Positions 10,490-20,119 of a DNA stretch of 64,000 nucleotides are shown in pieces. Position 1 is the stretch's first letter; the number at the start of each line of letters is the position of its first letter. Location: the NCBI GenBank assembly GCA_002794785.1, contig NBBA01000008.1, positions 1,550,001 to 1,614,000 on the forward strand. The letters are read 5' to 3'. The notes under the pieces are model-generated. The model was given only the letters and a program-made list of their open reading frames with translations. It was not told where the DNA came from and did not search any database. The stretch is from Coniferiporia sulphurascens (Eukaryota > Basidiomycota > Agaricomycetes > Hymenochaetales > Hymenochaetaceae). The translations under genes and the position numbers were made by a program.

Positions 10490-11262
10490 ATGCACTTTTC
10501 CGAGCTCCATTTCCTTCCCCATTGTATTGTTGCCTGCTCCACTACTTCCCCCTCCGCACCGGTCCAACCCCTAATTGATCATGGCTGTGTCACAGTTCTG
10601 ATTAGACTGGACCTCATCAAGCAGCTCGGACTCTGCCGGAGAAAGCTCCCACATCCGGAGTCCACGTCCCTGGCAATTGAGGCGGAAGGGGCAGAAATTG
10701 TGTTCATGGAGTGGGTGAAGCTAAAAGTGTGGTTGGCGGACCGGAAATGGGTGTCTAAGACTGTATGTGCAAAGGTGGTGCCTAGATTGTGTACTCAGTT
10801 AATCCTTGGAATCCCATTCCTTTCTCACAACAACCTTGTCCTGGATGCAGCGGATCGTACCCTGATAGATAAGACCTGTGAGTATGATCTGTTGAGTTCC
10901 TTTCCCCAGCCCACCAGAGCAGCCAAAATTCCGGTGGAGCAGGCCCTTCGACAGGAGGGAGGAAGTACTCCGAAGCTACTGGAATTTGCTCCCTTGCATG
11001 GACCCAAGCTCTCTTTCAATATCCTGATGCCTAAGTCTGCCCCAGCACATACCCGACCAGTTCCTAAGCCAGCCACCACCATGCTGAAGATATGTCAACA
11101 TATCCAGGTGCTGGCCTATCAGGAATCACTTGCACAGGAGGATGCTAAGATGAAGGAGAAGTATCGGGACCAATTTCCGGCAGATATCCCGCACCTCTGG
11201 GAACTCCCACAGGATGTGTTCCATTGTATTAAGCTCAAGGATGCCACCCTCTTAAAATCTTA
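10490..11262 (+). pseudogene. G1 pol N-terminal part: aspartic protease and linker
   Basis: The protease-like core reads PLIDHGCVTVLIRLDLIKQL, with DHG at the DSG/DTG position, and LILGIPFLSHNNLVLD further on. The linker ends in WELPQDVFHCIKLKDATLLKS, which normally leads into the RT start. The frame is broken at 11263 by a 262-bp LTR-like insertion. Confidence 0.75.
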
Positions 11263-11524
11263 TTACAAATCATATCATGTCATAATGACATGATAAGACA
11301 TGATCAAGTCACGTTACTCACTCCCAGCTAAAGAGCCACAGTAAAACTAATAAGGATAAACTTAAAGGATTAGTTAATAAGTTATCACAGTACTAGTATA
11401 AAGGAAGGGCCAGTGAGCCTACAAGAAATACATTGAATATCCTTTCCCCACTGCATGATAACACACCGCTACTCTCAACCACAACCCACTCATCTTCTAA
11501 AACACCCTCACCTTGAATGCCTGC
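11263..11524 (+). repeat. LTR-like repeat B inserted in G1 pol
   Basis: This block interrupts the codons between LLKS and TYSCPKKYREAW. It is AT-rich, with TATAAAGGA near 11397 and, about 20 bp later, AAGAAATACATTG. It resembles repeat A in that layout and in later CCACTGCA and ACCACAAC motifs. A possible 5-bp duplication is TCTTA (11258-11262) / ACTTA (11525-11529), one mismatch. Ends are approximate; an LTR starting TGTCAT at 11279 is an alternative. Confidence 0.6.
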
Positions 11525-12540
11525 ACTTACTCCTGCCCAAAGAAGTATCGGGAGGCTTGGCAAATCCTCCTGAAGCAGCATGAGGATGCTGGATGAATCC
11601 GTCAGTCGAGCAGCCCATATGCGTCACCTGCCTTCCTCATCCCAAAGGCGGACCCGACGGCATTACCCCGTCTGGTAGGGGATTTCCAGGCCCTTAATGC
11701 CAATACAGTCCGAGACCGGACTCTGCTGCCCCAGATTGACAATATCCTGAGTGATTGTGGTCGGGCCAAGATCTTCGGGAAGATAGACATGACCAACTCC
11801 TTTTTCCAGACCCGCATGCACCCAGATGACATCCAGTACACTGCCATGACCACCCCCTTCGGACTTTACGAATGGCTTGTAATGCCGATGGGGACCTGCA
11901 ATGCACCGGCTACTCACCAGCAGTGCATGTTCTGGGCATTGGAGCACCTCATCGGAAAAGTGTGTCATGTCTACCTGGATGACATAATCATCTGGTCCGA
12001 CAGCATCGAAGAGCACTGGGTCCGAGTTTCGATGGTCCTGGAAGCTATGTGGGCTGCAAACCTTTACTGTTCACCCAAGAAGACCAACCTCTTCTGCTCC
12101 GAAGTGATGTTTCTAGGACATGTCATTTCGGAGCAGGGAATTGAAGCGGACCCGAGCAAAGCCCTTCGGGTCACCGAATGGCCTACCCTGACATGTACCC
12201 GGGATGTCCGGGCCTTTCTGGGAATGGTCTGGTACATTGCGGCATTCCTACCTCAGCTAGCAGAGTATACAGCAGTGCTCACCCCACTCACACACAAGGA
12301 GTTTGATTGCAATTTTCCGGCATGGACTCCAGAGCATCAGCATGCATTTGACAAGATTAAGGAACTCGTTATGGGCCGAGACTGCCTCACTACTGTCGAC
12401 CATGAGTCCGATGAGACTATCTATGTGACGACTGATGCTAGTGACCTTCGGACTGGGGCTGTACTGAGTGTCGGGTGGACCTGGGAATCAGCCCAGCCAG
12501 TCGCCTTTGAGTCCCGCCAACTCAATAGCACAGAGCAGAA
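11525..12540 (+). pseudogene. G1 pol: reverse transcriptase and RNase H start
   Basis: RT motifs in order are TYSCPKKYREAW, ASPAFLIPKAD, LVGDFQALNANT, FGKIDMTNSFFQTRM, WLVMPMGTCNAPATHQ, the catalytic box VYLDDIIIWSD, then FLGHVISEQGIEADPSK. RNase H begins at VTTDASDLRTGAVLS and is cut after NSTEQNY. One in-frame TGA at 11594-11596 replaces an expected Arg (DAG*IRQS). No frameshift is seen. The catalytic Asp pair is intact. Confidence 0.85.
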
Positions 12541-12797
12541 TTATTAAATAAATATAACGAACAAACTAAATATAAAGGTGGTCATATGAACACCCATCTT
12601 ACTAAGTGAATGATAATGCAAAGATAACGCCATACGATAGGAGCTATGATAGTTATAGTATACATAGCCCACGGTAGATGTATATAAAGAGAGCTGGTCT
12701 CTACCATGAAATACATCGGTTTACGCTGATAACCCACCTTTGCCTCAACCTCACCACTGCACCTCATCGTCTACCACAACGTGTGTAGATTTTAAGA
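12541..12797 (+). repeat. LTR-like repeat A, copy 2
   Basis: It is homologous along its length to 9055-9303 (same start TTATTAAATAAATATAACG, TATATAAAGAGAGCTGG box, same end GATTTTAAG). It immediately follows the truncated RNase H of G1, so it could be the 3' LTR of an internally deleted element or a separate insertion. The right side continues into a LINE ORF2 remnant (12797-12806). Confidence 0.6.
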
Positions 12798-12806
12798 GAG
12801 ACATAT

Positions 12807-13368
12807 TGTTAAGCTCAATGGTTATGCGGTGATCGACGTCGGGGCTTCCTGATCGTCGGAACTGATGGTACGGCAACGGGGCTTCCTAGATGTCGTAAGT
12901 CGGGGATGATCGTCAGCAGGGCTTCCTGATCGATGATGTGGACGCAGTAGGCTTCTTATAGCGAGTCGGGTTATGATGAAGTGGCTGATGGCACAACAGT
13001 GCACAGTAGACTGGTGGTGGCAGATAATTGGCTTGTATGAACAAAGAGCACAAGCTTAGGGCTCGTGCTACCGAAGTTACATGCTTATATGCTACTCTAT
13101 GTGTTTGCTACTGTAGCAACTTGGTTAGGTGTGTTTACCAGACTAAGGAAGGTCATGGAAACTCAAGGAAGGTCTTGGTAATACAAGTACAGTGATCAGT
13201 AAGCAAAGCACATCATGATGGTGCAATAGGGTGTCATCATGGCGTCTTATGGCGCAAGGTAAATAAGGATGAGTAAGGCAGAGAAATGGGGGAGTTGCAC
13301 TGACTGATGATGACGAAGAGGAAGTGAGTCAGCACAAAATAAGGGAAAAGTAAAGGAAAATTGTAACA
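12807..13368 (-). repeat. Solo LTR of the G2 gypsy family with CATAT duplication
   Basis: This 562-bp LTR matches the G2 LTRs at 18015 and 31545 in reverse orientation (TGTTAAGCTCA...TTGTAACA on plus). A perfect 5-bp duplication CATAT lies at 12802-12806 and 13369-13373. Removing it rejoins LINE ORF2 codons around VVTYV. No internal gypsy sequence is present, so it arose by LTR-LTR recombination. Confidence 0.93.
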
Positions 13369-13621
13369 CATATGTGACCACCCTGGGTTGGGTGGCAGGG
13401 GGGAGAACTGGTACGAAGTTGGGGATTGTCGGTATGTTGAATACCGGGTCCCCATCTGGGTTGGTGAGGGAGGGCTGAAGCCCGATTTGATACCATGGCG
13501 GCTCCTGGATCAAAATCAGGTGGGGGGGGGAGGGTTCATTAGTGAGGGCGGGAATTAAGGAGTGGATCACCGCAAGTGAGCGGGCAGCGTTCCACTGGAG
13601 TACATGGATTTGTGCACTCAT
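13369..13621 (-). pseudogene. LINE ORF2 N-terminal fragment (endonuclease start)
   Basis: It begins MSAQIHVLQWNAARSLAVI and continues to LIQEPPWYQIGLQ and VLPPATQPRVVTYV, giving the first Asn and Glu motifs of the APE endonuclease. The ATG overlaps the ORF1 stop as ATGA (13621-13618). It is cut by the solo LTR. Confidence 0.85.
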
Positions 13622-15345
13622 TGGTCCTCCTCCATGAAGGTGTCGGTGTCCTCTTCGACCTGGAGGGCAGAGTCGATGGTGCAGAAGCACTTCTTCTTCG
13701 GGCAGGTGGGAAGGGTGGTGGGATGGTCACCCTGGCAGTTAGCACAGTGGCAGGGGTGGGGGCAGGTGTCTCCTTCAACTGTGTCATTTGCACAATATGT
13801 GCACAACTTATGATGACTGGCCGTCAAGTGCTGTCCGGCACATTCGGCACAATGAGCCTGGGCTTGGCAGCCCTTCTTTCCGTGGCCGAGTCCTTGGCAG
13901 CGCTCACACTGGGTGAGGCCGGGACGGACTGGTGGGACCGAGAGGCGGAGGGAGGATCCGAATAGGTAAACCCTGTTCCTCTTGAGGAGGCATGCTTGGG
14001 TTTGCCCATCTGGGTTGACAAAGGTGAAGGATACTGGGCATGCTGCCAAAAGAGGGAGCTTTTCTGGTACTGTTGCATAGTGGGGTGGCACCACGAAGTC
14101 GAGGTGCTTGAGGGAGGGGTTTTGGCGGACCTCCACGAGGAGTGCCGCTTTGGTGATAGGGTGGGGGTTCTGCCCAAAGAAGACATCTCGGCAGGGCACC
14201 ATTGAGATGTGCAGTGTCGATCTTGGGCAGACTCTGGAGGGGGTTAGTTGGAACCTGTCTGAAATGGGCCGGTCTGCTGGGAGGGCAAGGCATTGGTCAC
14301 ACATGTACTTTGTGAACGCATCCACATGGCGGTCGATGATTGCCGATGTGGTGGGGGTGGAGGAGGCGGGTCTTTCTGCAAAGGTGGTCACCAGGTTGCC
14401 CTTCGCGTTAAACTTGGAGGACAGCACGGTGACCACGTCAGCAGTAGGCAAGGCCCGGAAGAATCCCCGGGCCATTTCCGTGAGGGAGGCACCTGACTTA
14501 TGCATAGCGGCGGGAGCGACTAGGTCCCACAGTGTTAGTACCAAGGTGGGTTCCTTGGCATACATTTTGGGGGGGGGTGGTGGTTGCCGGACTTTCTTAG
14601 CCTTCTTTGCTGGGGTTGTCTGGGCTGCTGGGGGCTGGGGGAGGTTAGCTGCAATTGCCGCTAACTGGGTGTATGTCATTGGTGCTCCTGCTGGCACAAC
14701 TTTCGCCATGGCCTCGAGCTGAGCCAGGGTAATGGTGGTGGCAACTGTTGCCACAGTGGTGGGAGCGGTGGTGGTTCCTCCCACATTGGTGGGAGTCTGC
14801 TGAGGGGCCTGCTGCGGCCGCGGAGCAGGGCACGATGCCAGGGAGGAGACTTGGTGGGTGAGGTTCCCTACGTTGACCGAGAGCCGCTTGACAACATCTG
14901 CCAGTGCTGAAATCTGTGTGTCGGGAGGGGTAGGTTGGGCTTGAGCCTGCTGGTTAGTCCTTGTGCTAAAGGTAAATGGGGCTCTCATGGCAGAGGAAAA
15001 TGGTGCACCGAGTGAAATTCTCGCGCCCATCATGGACTGGGCATACTCCTGTTCCACTGCACGGGTGGCGATGTGGTCCGGGTCATCCTGATCTTGTGTC
15101 CGGTATGTTGTCAAGAGCGTTTCATGGCTGAGGGCTGTTAGTTTCCCCAGGAATGCTGCTGTCACCTGTATGACCGATGTGGAGCTGGCAGCCTTTTCGA
15201 TGTCGGCCTTGAGGGTGTCGAGGGCCCTTTCTACATTTGGTGCGAAGTCCGTCAGGGCTCGAACGAACTCTGAGGTGACCAGCCGGTTGCGAGGGGTCTT
15301 GGGGGATAGGACATCGGCTCTGCATTTGCCAGTCGACTGGGGGGG
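13618..15345 (-). CDS. LINE ORF1 (gag-like, CCHC), N-terminus missing, frame open
   Basis: The frame is open for about 575 codons, from the truncation at 15345 to TGA at 13618. No start codon is assigned because the N-terminus is missing; the first Met codons are internal. The N-terminal part is helical (LVTSEFVRALTDFAPNVERA), then comes an Ala/Pro/Thr-rich region with KKAKKVR, a conserved domain (LPADRPISDRFQLTPSRVCP, ISMVPCRDVFFGQN), and three to four cysteine knuckles at the end (CERCQGLGHGKKGC, CAECAGQHLTASHH, CHCANCQGDHPTTLPTC). Likely an RNA-binding RNP protein. No premature stop. Confidence 0.85.
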   Translation of the reverse strand, partial: PPQSTGKCRADVLSPKTPRNRLVTSEFVRALTDFAPNVERALDTLKADIEKAASSTSVIQVTAAFLGKLTALSHETLLTTYRTQDQDDPDHIATRAVEQEYAQSMMGARISLGAPFSSAMRAPFTFSTRTNQQAQAQPTPPDTQISALADVVKRLSVNVGNLTHQVSSLASCPAPRPQQAPQQTPTNVGGTTTAPTTVATVATTITLAQLEAMAKVVPAGAPMTYTQLAAIAANLPQPPAAQTTPAKKAKKVRQPPPPPKMYAKEPTLVLTLWDLVAPAAMHKSGASLTEMARGFFRALPTADVVTVLSSKFNAKGNLVTTFAERPASSTPTTSAIIDRHVDAFTKYMCDQCLALPADRPISDRFQLTPSRVCPRSTLHISMVPCRDVFFGQNPHPITKAALLVEVRQNPSLKHLDFVVPPHYATVPEKLPLLAACPVSFTFVNPDGQTQACLLKRNRVYLFGSSLRLSVPPVRPGLTQCERCQGLGHGKKGCQAQAHCAECAGQHLTASHHKLCTYCANDTVEGDTCPHPCHCANCQGDHPTTLPTCPKKKCFCTIDSALQVEEDTDTFMEEDQ

Positions 15346-18014
15346 TTTTTTTATTTATTTATTTATTTATTATTATTCCTGCAGTATTACATAATTACAA
15401 GCTGCCCCCCAAAGGGGGGCCCTAACTACATAACAACAGAGGCGCCTGTCATCGCGCAATGCACAAAACTGGGCGGGGGCCCTGCTCCCCGAAGGGTGCC
15501 AAGGTGTGTAGGGCCCCTATTAGTGGAAGAAGAGAAGAGAGAGGGAGGAGTACATTTCACTACTGCGCAGCCAAACAGATGAGAGCAGGCAAAAGGGGTA
15601 GCTTAGAATAGGAAAGGGAGGGCGAGAGCGCCAGCCAGGACGTATGGGAGGGAGTCCGAAGGGCAGGTGTTAATCAGAGGGAAAGGGTGGAAGCATACCT
15701 GAGAGCTCCAAGAGAGCCGGCTCTGGGTCCTGGGTACGGGGTCCAAGCATATGGCTCATGTATTCCCGTAGGAGGTCCAAGTCCATATCTTCGTTGGTCA
15801 GGTGTCCCTCCAGCTCCATTGTGGCGAAGGCCAGGCGGATGGTGGCAGAGGTGCAGTCGGAAAGGCGGTTCAGGTGCCCCATCAGCTTTAGCCAGTGGTG
15901 CAGGACCGGGAGACGGTTTTCGTTGGCCCACTCAGTGTGGTGGGTCGGGGGTGGGTCATGGGGGGGCCAGACCCTGCGGATCCAGGGGCGGAAAGTGCGA
16001 CACCCACCCAAGACATGGGCGGTCGACTGGGCCGGCCAGGGGGGGTGGTTGTGCCACCTGCAGTGCAAAATCAGGCCATGCCTGTGCCGGTAGGCTGAGT
16101 CAAATCTCAGCCAGTATCCCCCATAGGGACCAGCTCGGCAGAGGACCTGTGCGACTGCTGAGAGTTCATGGCATGGGTGGTCGACCGACTGCATGAGCAG
16201 TTTGCATGGCCTGCGTGATGGGATGCCGTTGACAGAGAGGTACTCGTCGGCTGTTGAGGCAAGTGGTTGGGCGAGTGAAAGGGACCAGCACTCCATGAGG
16301 GATGTGACTGCGGCCTCCTTCAGTGCGGAGGTAGAGGGTGCAAGGGGGGATGGGGGTAGGTTTGTGGCAAACTTTGCCTCGTGGTCGGCCCATTCATTTC
16401 CTGGTATGTCCGAGTGGCCCGGATACCAGACAAAATGTATGGAAAGATCCAGGTGTGGGTCCAGTAGAGTCTGGACCCCTGCCTTCCATTGGTGGAGGAG
16501 GTGGGTGCCTGGGACTGGTGCCCATGTGTGGATAAGGTGGAGTGCTGTCAGCGAATCCGACAGAAAGAAGATGTCAGATGCGACCGACAGAAGTTCCTGG
16601 AGGTGGTGTGCTGCCCAGCTAGGTGTGGAGGTGAGGGAGAAAATCTCCATGTCCGTGGCTGTGGCACAGGTGGGTGAGGCCAGCCGGCACGATTTGAGGT
16701 GGTTAAGGCCCTTCATGGCGCAGATGGCTGATCCCGACTTTTTGCCAATGCATGAGCCATCTGTGAAAACCGGGAGGTGGGGGAGGGTGCTCAGGGAGTG
16801 CGCAGCGGCCACAAATTCTTTGCAGGTGTCCTCACTAACCGGAGTGATAGGGGTGGCAAACGAGACTCTTCCATTCATAAATGCCAGAGGATCCGTCCAT
16901 GGGGGATGAGTGTATGCAGGAACCGGTTGTACCCGGGGGACCCAGACCTGCAGAGAAGTGGAAAAGGGATGGTTAGTTACATTTTTGTAATATCGTTTTC
17001 TACCTATGGAGTGCGGGGTGTGCCAGAGGCGCAGAGAATGGAGAGTCTTAGTATATTCAAGATAAAAAGAAAGGGGGGGAAGGGAGCAAAGAAAATTTGT
17101 GGAATGAGGGGAGGCGCCTTTGTAGACACCAAGAATCCATCTGCATGCCATGTTTTGCACAGCCTGCAGACGGCTTACTAAGGTTTTTTGGTGTCGGCCA
17201 TGGTACCATACTGGGGCGCCCCATGTGAGGATGGAGCAGATGCAGGCAGTGTATAGTCGATGGAGGAGGAGGGCTGAGATGCCGTGTTCTGTGTTACCGA
17301 GAATGCGGAGGGCGGCGAGGGTGGAGAGGCCTTTGGATCGCATACGTTCCACATGGGCTTTGAAGGTGAGGGCTGGGTCCCACCATATTCCAAGCCATTG
17401 GAGCGGGATGGAGGGTCGGATGAGCATGGTGGGGGCAACCCACACCCCGGCGGTGTCCCAGTTAGTGTAAGCAGCTGAGCGGTGTCGGGGTGGGTGGAAG
17501 TGAAGGCACTCCGTTTTGGCAGCTTCGATGTTGAGACCGATGGCACTGAAGTGGGCATTGAGTTGGTGGTAGGCATTAGACAGTTGCTGGCAGTTGGATG
17601 CCATGCTGGGTCCGATGCACACTAGGAGGTGGTCATCTACATATGCGAGGGTGGTGGTGCCGGTTTGGTGAAATCTCCAGAGGACCACACCCACGAATAT
17701 GGTCGAGAGGATTGGTGAGACTGGTGACCCCTGGGGGGTGCCGAGGTCCAGTTTCTGGGCAGTTGGGAGGGTGGTGCCATCGAAAGCGATGGCCACCTGC
17801 CGGTCCGTCATGAAGGACAGGCACCAGTCCGCCATATCAGGCAGGCACTGGAGGTCCAGCAGTTGTTGGTGGAGGAGTTGTGGGTGGACCAAGTCGAAGA
17901 AACCCTGTATGTTGACTGCTAGGACCGAGCATACAAGGCCCTTGGCATGGGCTCATTCTGCAATCTGTAAGAGGTGTTGGGTGGCATCATAGATGGAATG
18001 TCCTTGACGCCCCC
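15346..18014 (-). mobile_element. LINE copy 4: RT-RNase H half with 3' UTR, cut by G2
   Basis: A (TTTA)n-type tail from 15346, 3' UTR with hairpin to 15669, and ORF2 from 15670 to 18014. The 5' side is interrupted by the G2 5' LTR at 18015, within the RT N-terminal region (sister copies continue PNQYGGRQGHS). The missing 5' half is not found across the G2 element. Confidence 0.88.
15670..18014 (-). pseudogene. LINE ORF2, RT and RNase H (best preserved C-terminal half)
   Basis: There are 740 uninterrupted codons (17892-15670) plus about 40 upstream codons with one TGA at 17953-17955. Counting from 17892: TPQGSPVSP at 52-60, RT box YVDD at 84-87, thumb/connection to about 370, RNase H with Asp378 (FTDGS), Glu416, Asp446 (LSDS) and Asp503 (GNEWAD). 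A C-terminal domain with CRWHNHPPW and HVLGGC follows, then the end LSGMLPPFPSD. All four RNase H acidic residues and both RT Asp residues are present. Truncated, so not autonomous. Confidence 0.9.
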
Positions 18015-18572
18015 TGTTACAATTTTCCTTTACTTTCCCTTATTATGCTGACACAATTCCTCTTCATCATCACCAGTCAGTGCAACTCCCCCATCTCTCT
18101 CCCTTACTCATCCCTATTCGCCTTGCACCATAAGACGCCATGATGATGCCTTATTGCATCACCATGACGTGCTTTGCTTACTGATACCTCAACATGTATT
18201 ACCAAGACCTTCCTTGGGTTTCCATGACCTTCCATAGCCATGTAAACAACCCTACGCATGACCCTACAGTAGCAAACACATAGAGTAGCATATAAGCATG
18301 TAACGTAGACTGCACAAGCCCTAAGCTTGTGCTCTTTGTTCATACAAGCCCATTATCTGCTACCACCAGTCTACTGTGTGCCTATTGGCCACCAACTGCT
18401 TCGTCATGACCCGACCCCGCTAAGAAGCCTACCACGTCTACATCATCGATCAGGAAGCCCCGTTGACGGTCATCTCCGACTTATGACATCTAGGAAGCCC
18501 CATTGCCGTACTACCCACCCCGACGATCAGGAAGCCCCGATATTGGTCACCACGTAACCATTGAGCTTAACA
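18015..18572 (+). repeat. G2 5' LTR
   Basis: 558 bp, starting TGTTACAATTTTCC and ending GAGCTTAACA. It contains CATATAAG at 18289-18296, a stem-loop at 18312-18332, and three AGGAAGCCCC motifs plus one degenerate copy between about 18420 and 18540. Other copies lie at 31545-32105, 12807-13368 and 51755-52314. A primer-binding site is not obvious in the following bases (CTAGCACAAGC). Confidence 0.92.
18289..18332 (+). promoter_or_regulatory. G2 LTR TATA box and downstream stem-loop
   Basis: CATATAAG at 18289-18296 is followed 15 bp later by GCACAAGC (18312-18319) and GCTTGTGC (18325-18332), an 8-bp perfect inverted repeat with a 5-nt loop. The same pair occurs in the 3' LTR (TATAAG 31823-31828, arms within 31843-31865) and in both solo LTRs, with at most a base change. 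Position suggests the transcription start or the RNA leader; function is inference. Confidence 0.55.
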
Positions 18573-18600
18573 CTAGCACAAGCTTTCCCAAATTTTTTGC

Positions 18601-19791
18601 TGATGTATCAAATGTCCAAGCACCAACCCTCTGCCCAACCTGTCGAAACTTGCTATCCCGCAGCCCGTCTACCCCCTCATCGGAGGAACCTGGGACCACA
18701 ACCTCAAGTGCTTTAAGAAAAAGCAGACCAACTCGAACAACTATGACTACTACTTGTGGTTAGAAAATACAAACGGAGATTTTCAGTGGTTCAAAGCCAA
18801 CAACGCTGACGACATGCACATCACATTTGCGCAAAATGTACCCAACTACCGTCTACTATTCCCAAAGACCCAGACACCACCACCCCAGATGTTGAACACT
18901 CCAGCACCCAAAGAGATTAACCTTGCTCGTCCCAACACCTTCGATGGGGACTGCAAGTATGCATGCCGCTTCTTATCCAGCTGCGAAGCGTACCTCCATA
19001 TCAACCATCACATCTACACCTCTGATGAGTTGAAGATCAACTTTGTCCTCTCCTATATGCAGACAGGGACTGCAGGAGACTGGGCCATCAACCGTGAAAT
19101 GCTCACATCTGCCTTCACCAAAGACCCAAGCAGCAAGGCCCTCACCACCCTCATCAGTTACGGCATGTGGGGTGACTTCAAATGCGATTTCCGCAACACC
19201 TTCATCACCACCGATGATGTCACCGAGGCCTCCCAGGAGACTATGACACTCCAACAAACGGGATCGGCTGACGACTACAATAGTCGCTTCCAGTCTCTCA
19301 TAACCTGAGCTGGCATGTCAGGGGACAACAACCTCATCCCCATCTACGAGAAAGGCCTCAAACATGGCCTTCTGGCATGCGTCCTATCAAACGCCAAACA
19401 ACCCACCACCATTGAGGAATGGTACCACGAGGCCTCCAAGCAGGACGCCATCTATCAGCAACTCAAGGCCCTCCATGGCCCGGGACAAGCTCCCATTAAA
19501 CAAGAAAATCGTTTCTGCAACCTCGGGAACAACCAACAGCATCACCCATACCAACCTAACCAGCGTAGTATGCAGGTTACCACTACCAACCGTCCACCAT
19601 GCCTTTCAGAGGAGGAACGTGCCAAGTGCATGCGCGAAGGATGTTGTCTTGCCTGCAGAGAGAAAGGTCACAATGCTCGTGACTGTACCAAATACCAGCA
19701 GGGGCCCAGCCAACAACACACGGTCCGTACCATTGATAACACGTTTCCGATTATCGAGACACCCGAGCCCTCTCTGGAGAACACTACTCCC
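18601..19791 (+). pseudogene. G2 gag, first part, broken by TGA and by the LINE
   Basis: The frame covers WLENTNGDFQWF, INLARPNTFDGDCKYACRFL, an alpha-helical capsid-like part (INFVLSYMQTGTAGDWAINR), a TGA at 19306-19308 (SLIT*AGMSG), then YEKGLKHGLL, IEEWYHEASKQDAIYQ and a CCHC knuckle CLACREKGHNARDC. No start ATG is evident upstream of 18754, so the start is lost or unrecognised. The frame runs into the LINE target-site duplication at 19777-19791 and resumes at 26236. Confidence 0.85.
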
Positions 19792-20119
19792 TTTTTTTTT
19801 TTTTTTTTTAATTATTCCTGCAGTATTACATAATTACAAGCTGCCCCCCCGAAGGGGGGGCCCTAACTACATAACAACGGAGGCACTCATCATTGTGCAT
19901 CGCACAAAACTGGGTGGGGGCTCTGCTCCCGAATGGGTGCTGAAGTGTGGAGAGCCCCTATTTGGTTAGGAAGGAAGGAGGGAACAGTAGAAAGAGGAGT
20001 ACATATTGCTACGAACTAACCAAGCAGGTGAGGGCAGGCAAAGTAGGAAGCTTAGAATTGAAAAAGGGAGGGCAAGAGCGCCGGCCGAGACGTATCTGTA
20101 GGAATCCGAAAGGCGGGCA

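Larger units (their letters stand above)
9503..12540 (+). mobile_element. Ty3/gypsy element G1, truncated (no integrase)
   Basis: The order is gag, protease, RT and RNase H in one orientation, cut off within RNase H (after LNSTEQNY). It is flanked by the two copies of LTR-like repeat A and interrupted by another LTR-like repeat at 11263-11524. Integrase and any 3' ORF are missing. It is distinct from G2: its gag knuckle and its YLDD RT differ. Confidence 0.85.
13369..15345 (-). mobile_element. LINE copy 3 (gamma subfamily): ORF1 and start of ORF2
   Basis: Minus-strand LINE body holds most of ORF1 (15345-13618) and the first 84 codons of ORF2. It ends in the solo LTR at 13368; only about 10 bp more of ORF2 (12797-12806) remain beyond the LTR. 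The 5' end is cut by the tail of the next LINE at 15346. Its ORF1 and ORF2 starts (MSAQIHVLQ) differ from the MNRDIS and MIETIS subfamilies. Confidence 0.85.

Noticed and set aside
18440..18560. Tandem AGGAAGCCCC motifs as a CRISPR-like array
   Set aside because: Units are short, irregularly spaced, lie inside an LTR and recur in every LTR copy; the setting is eukaryotic.
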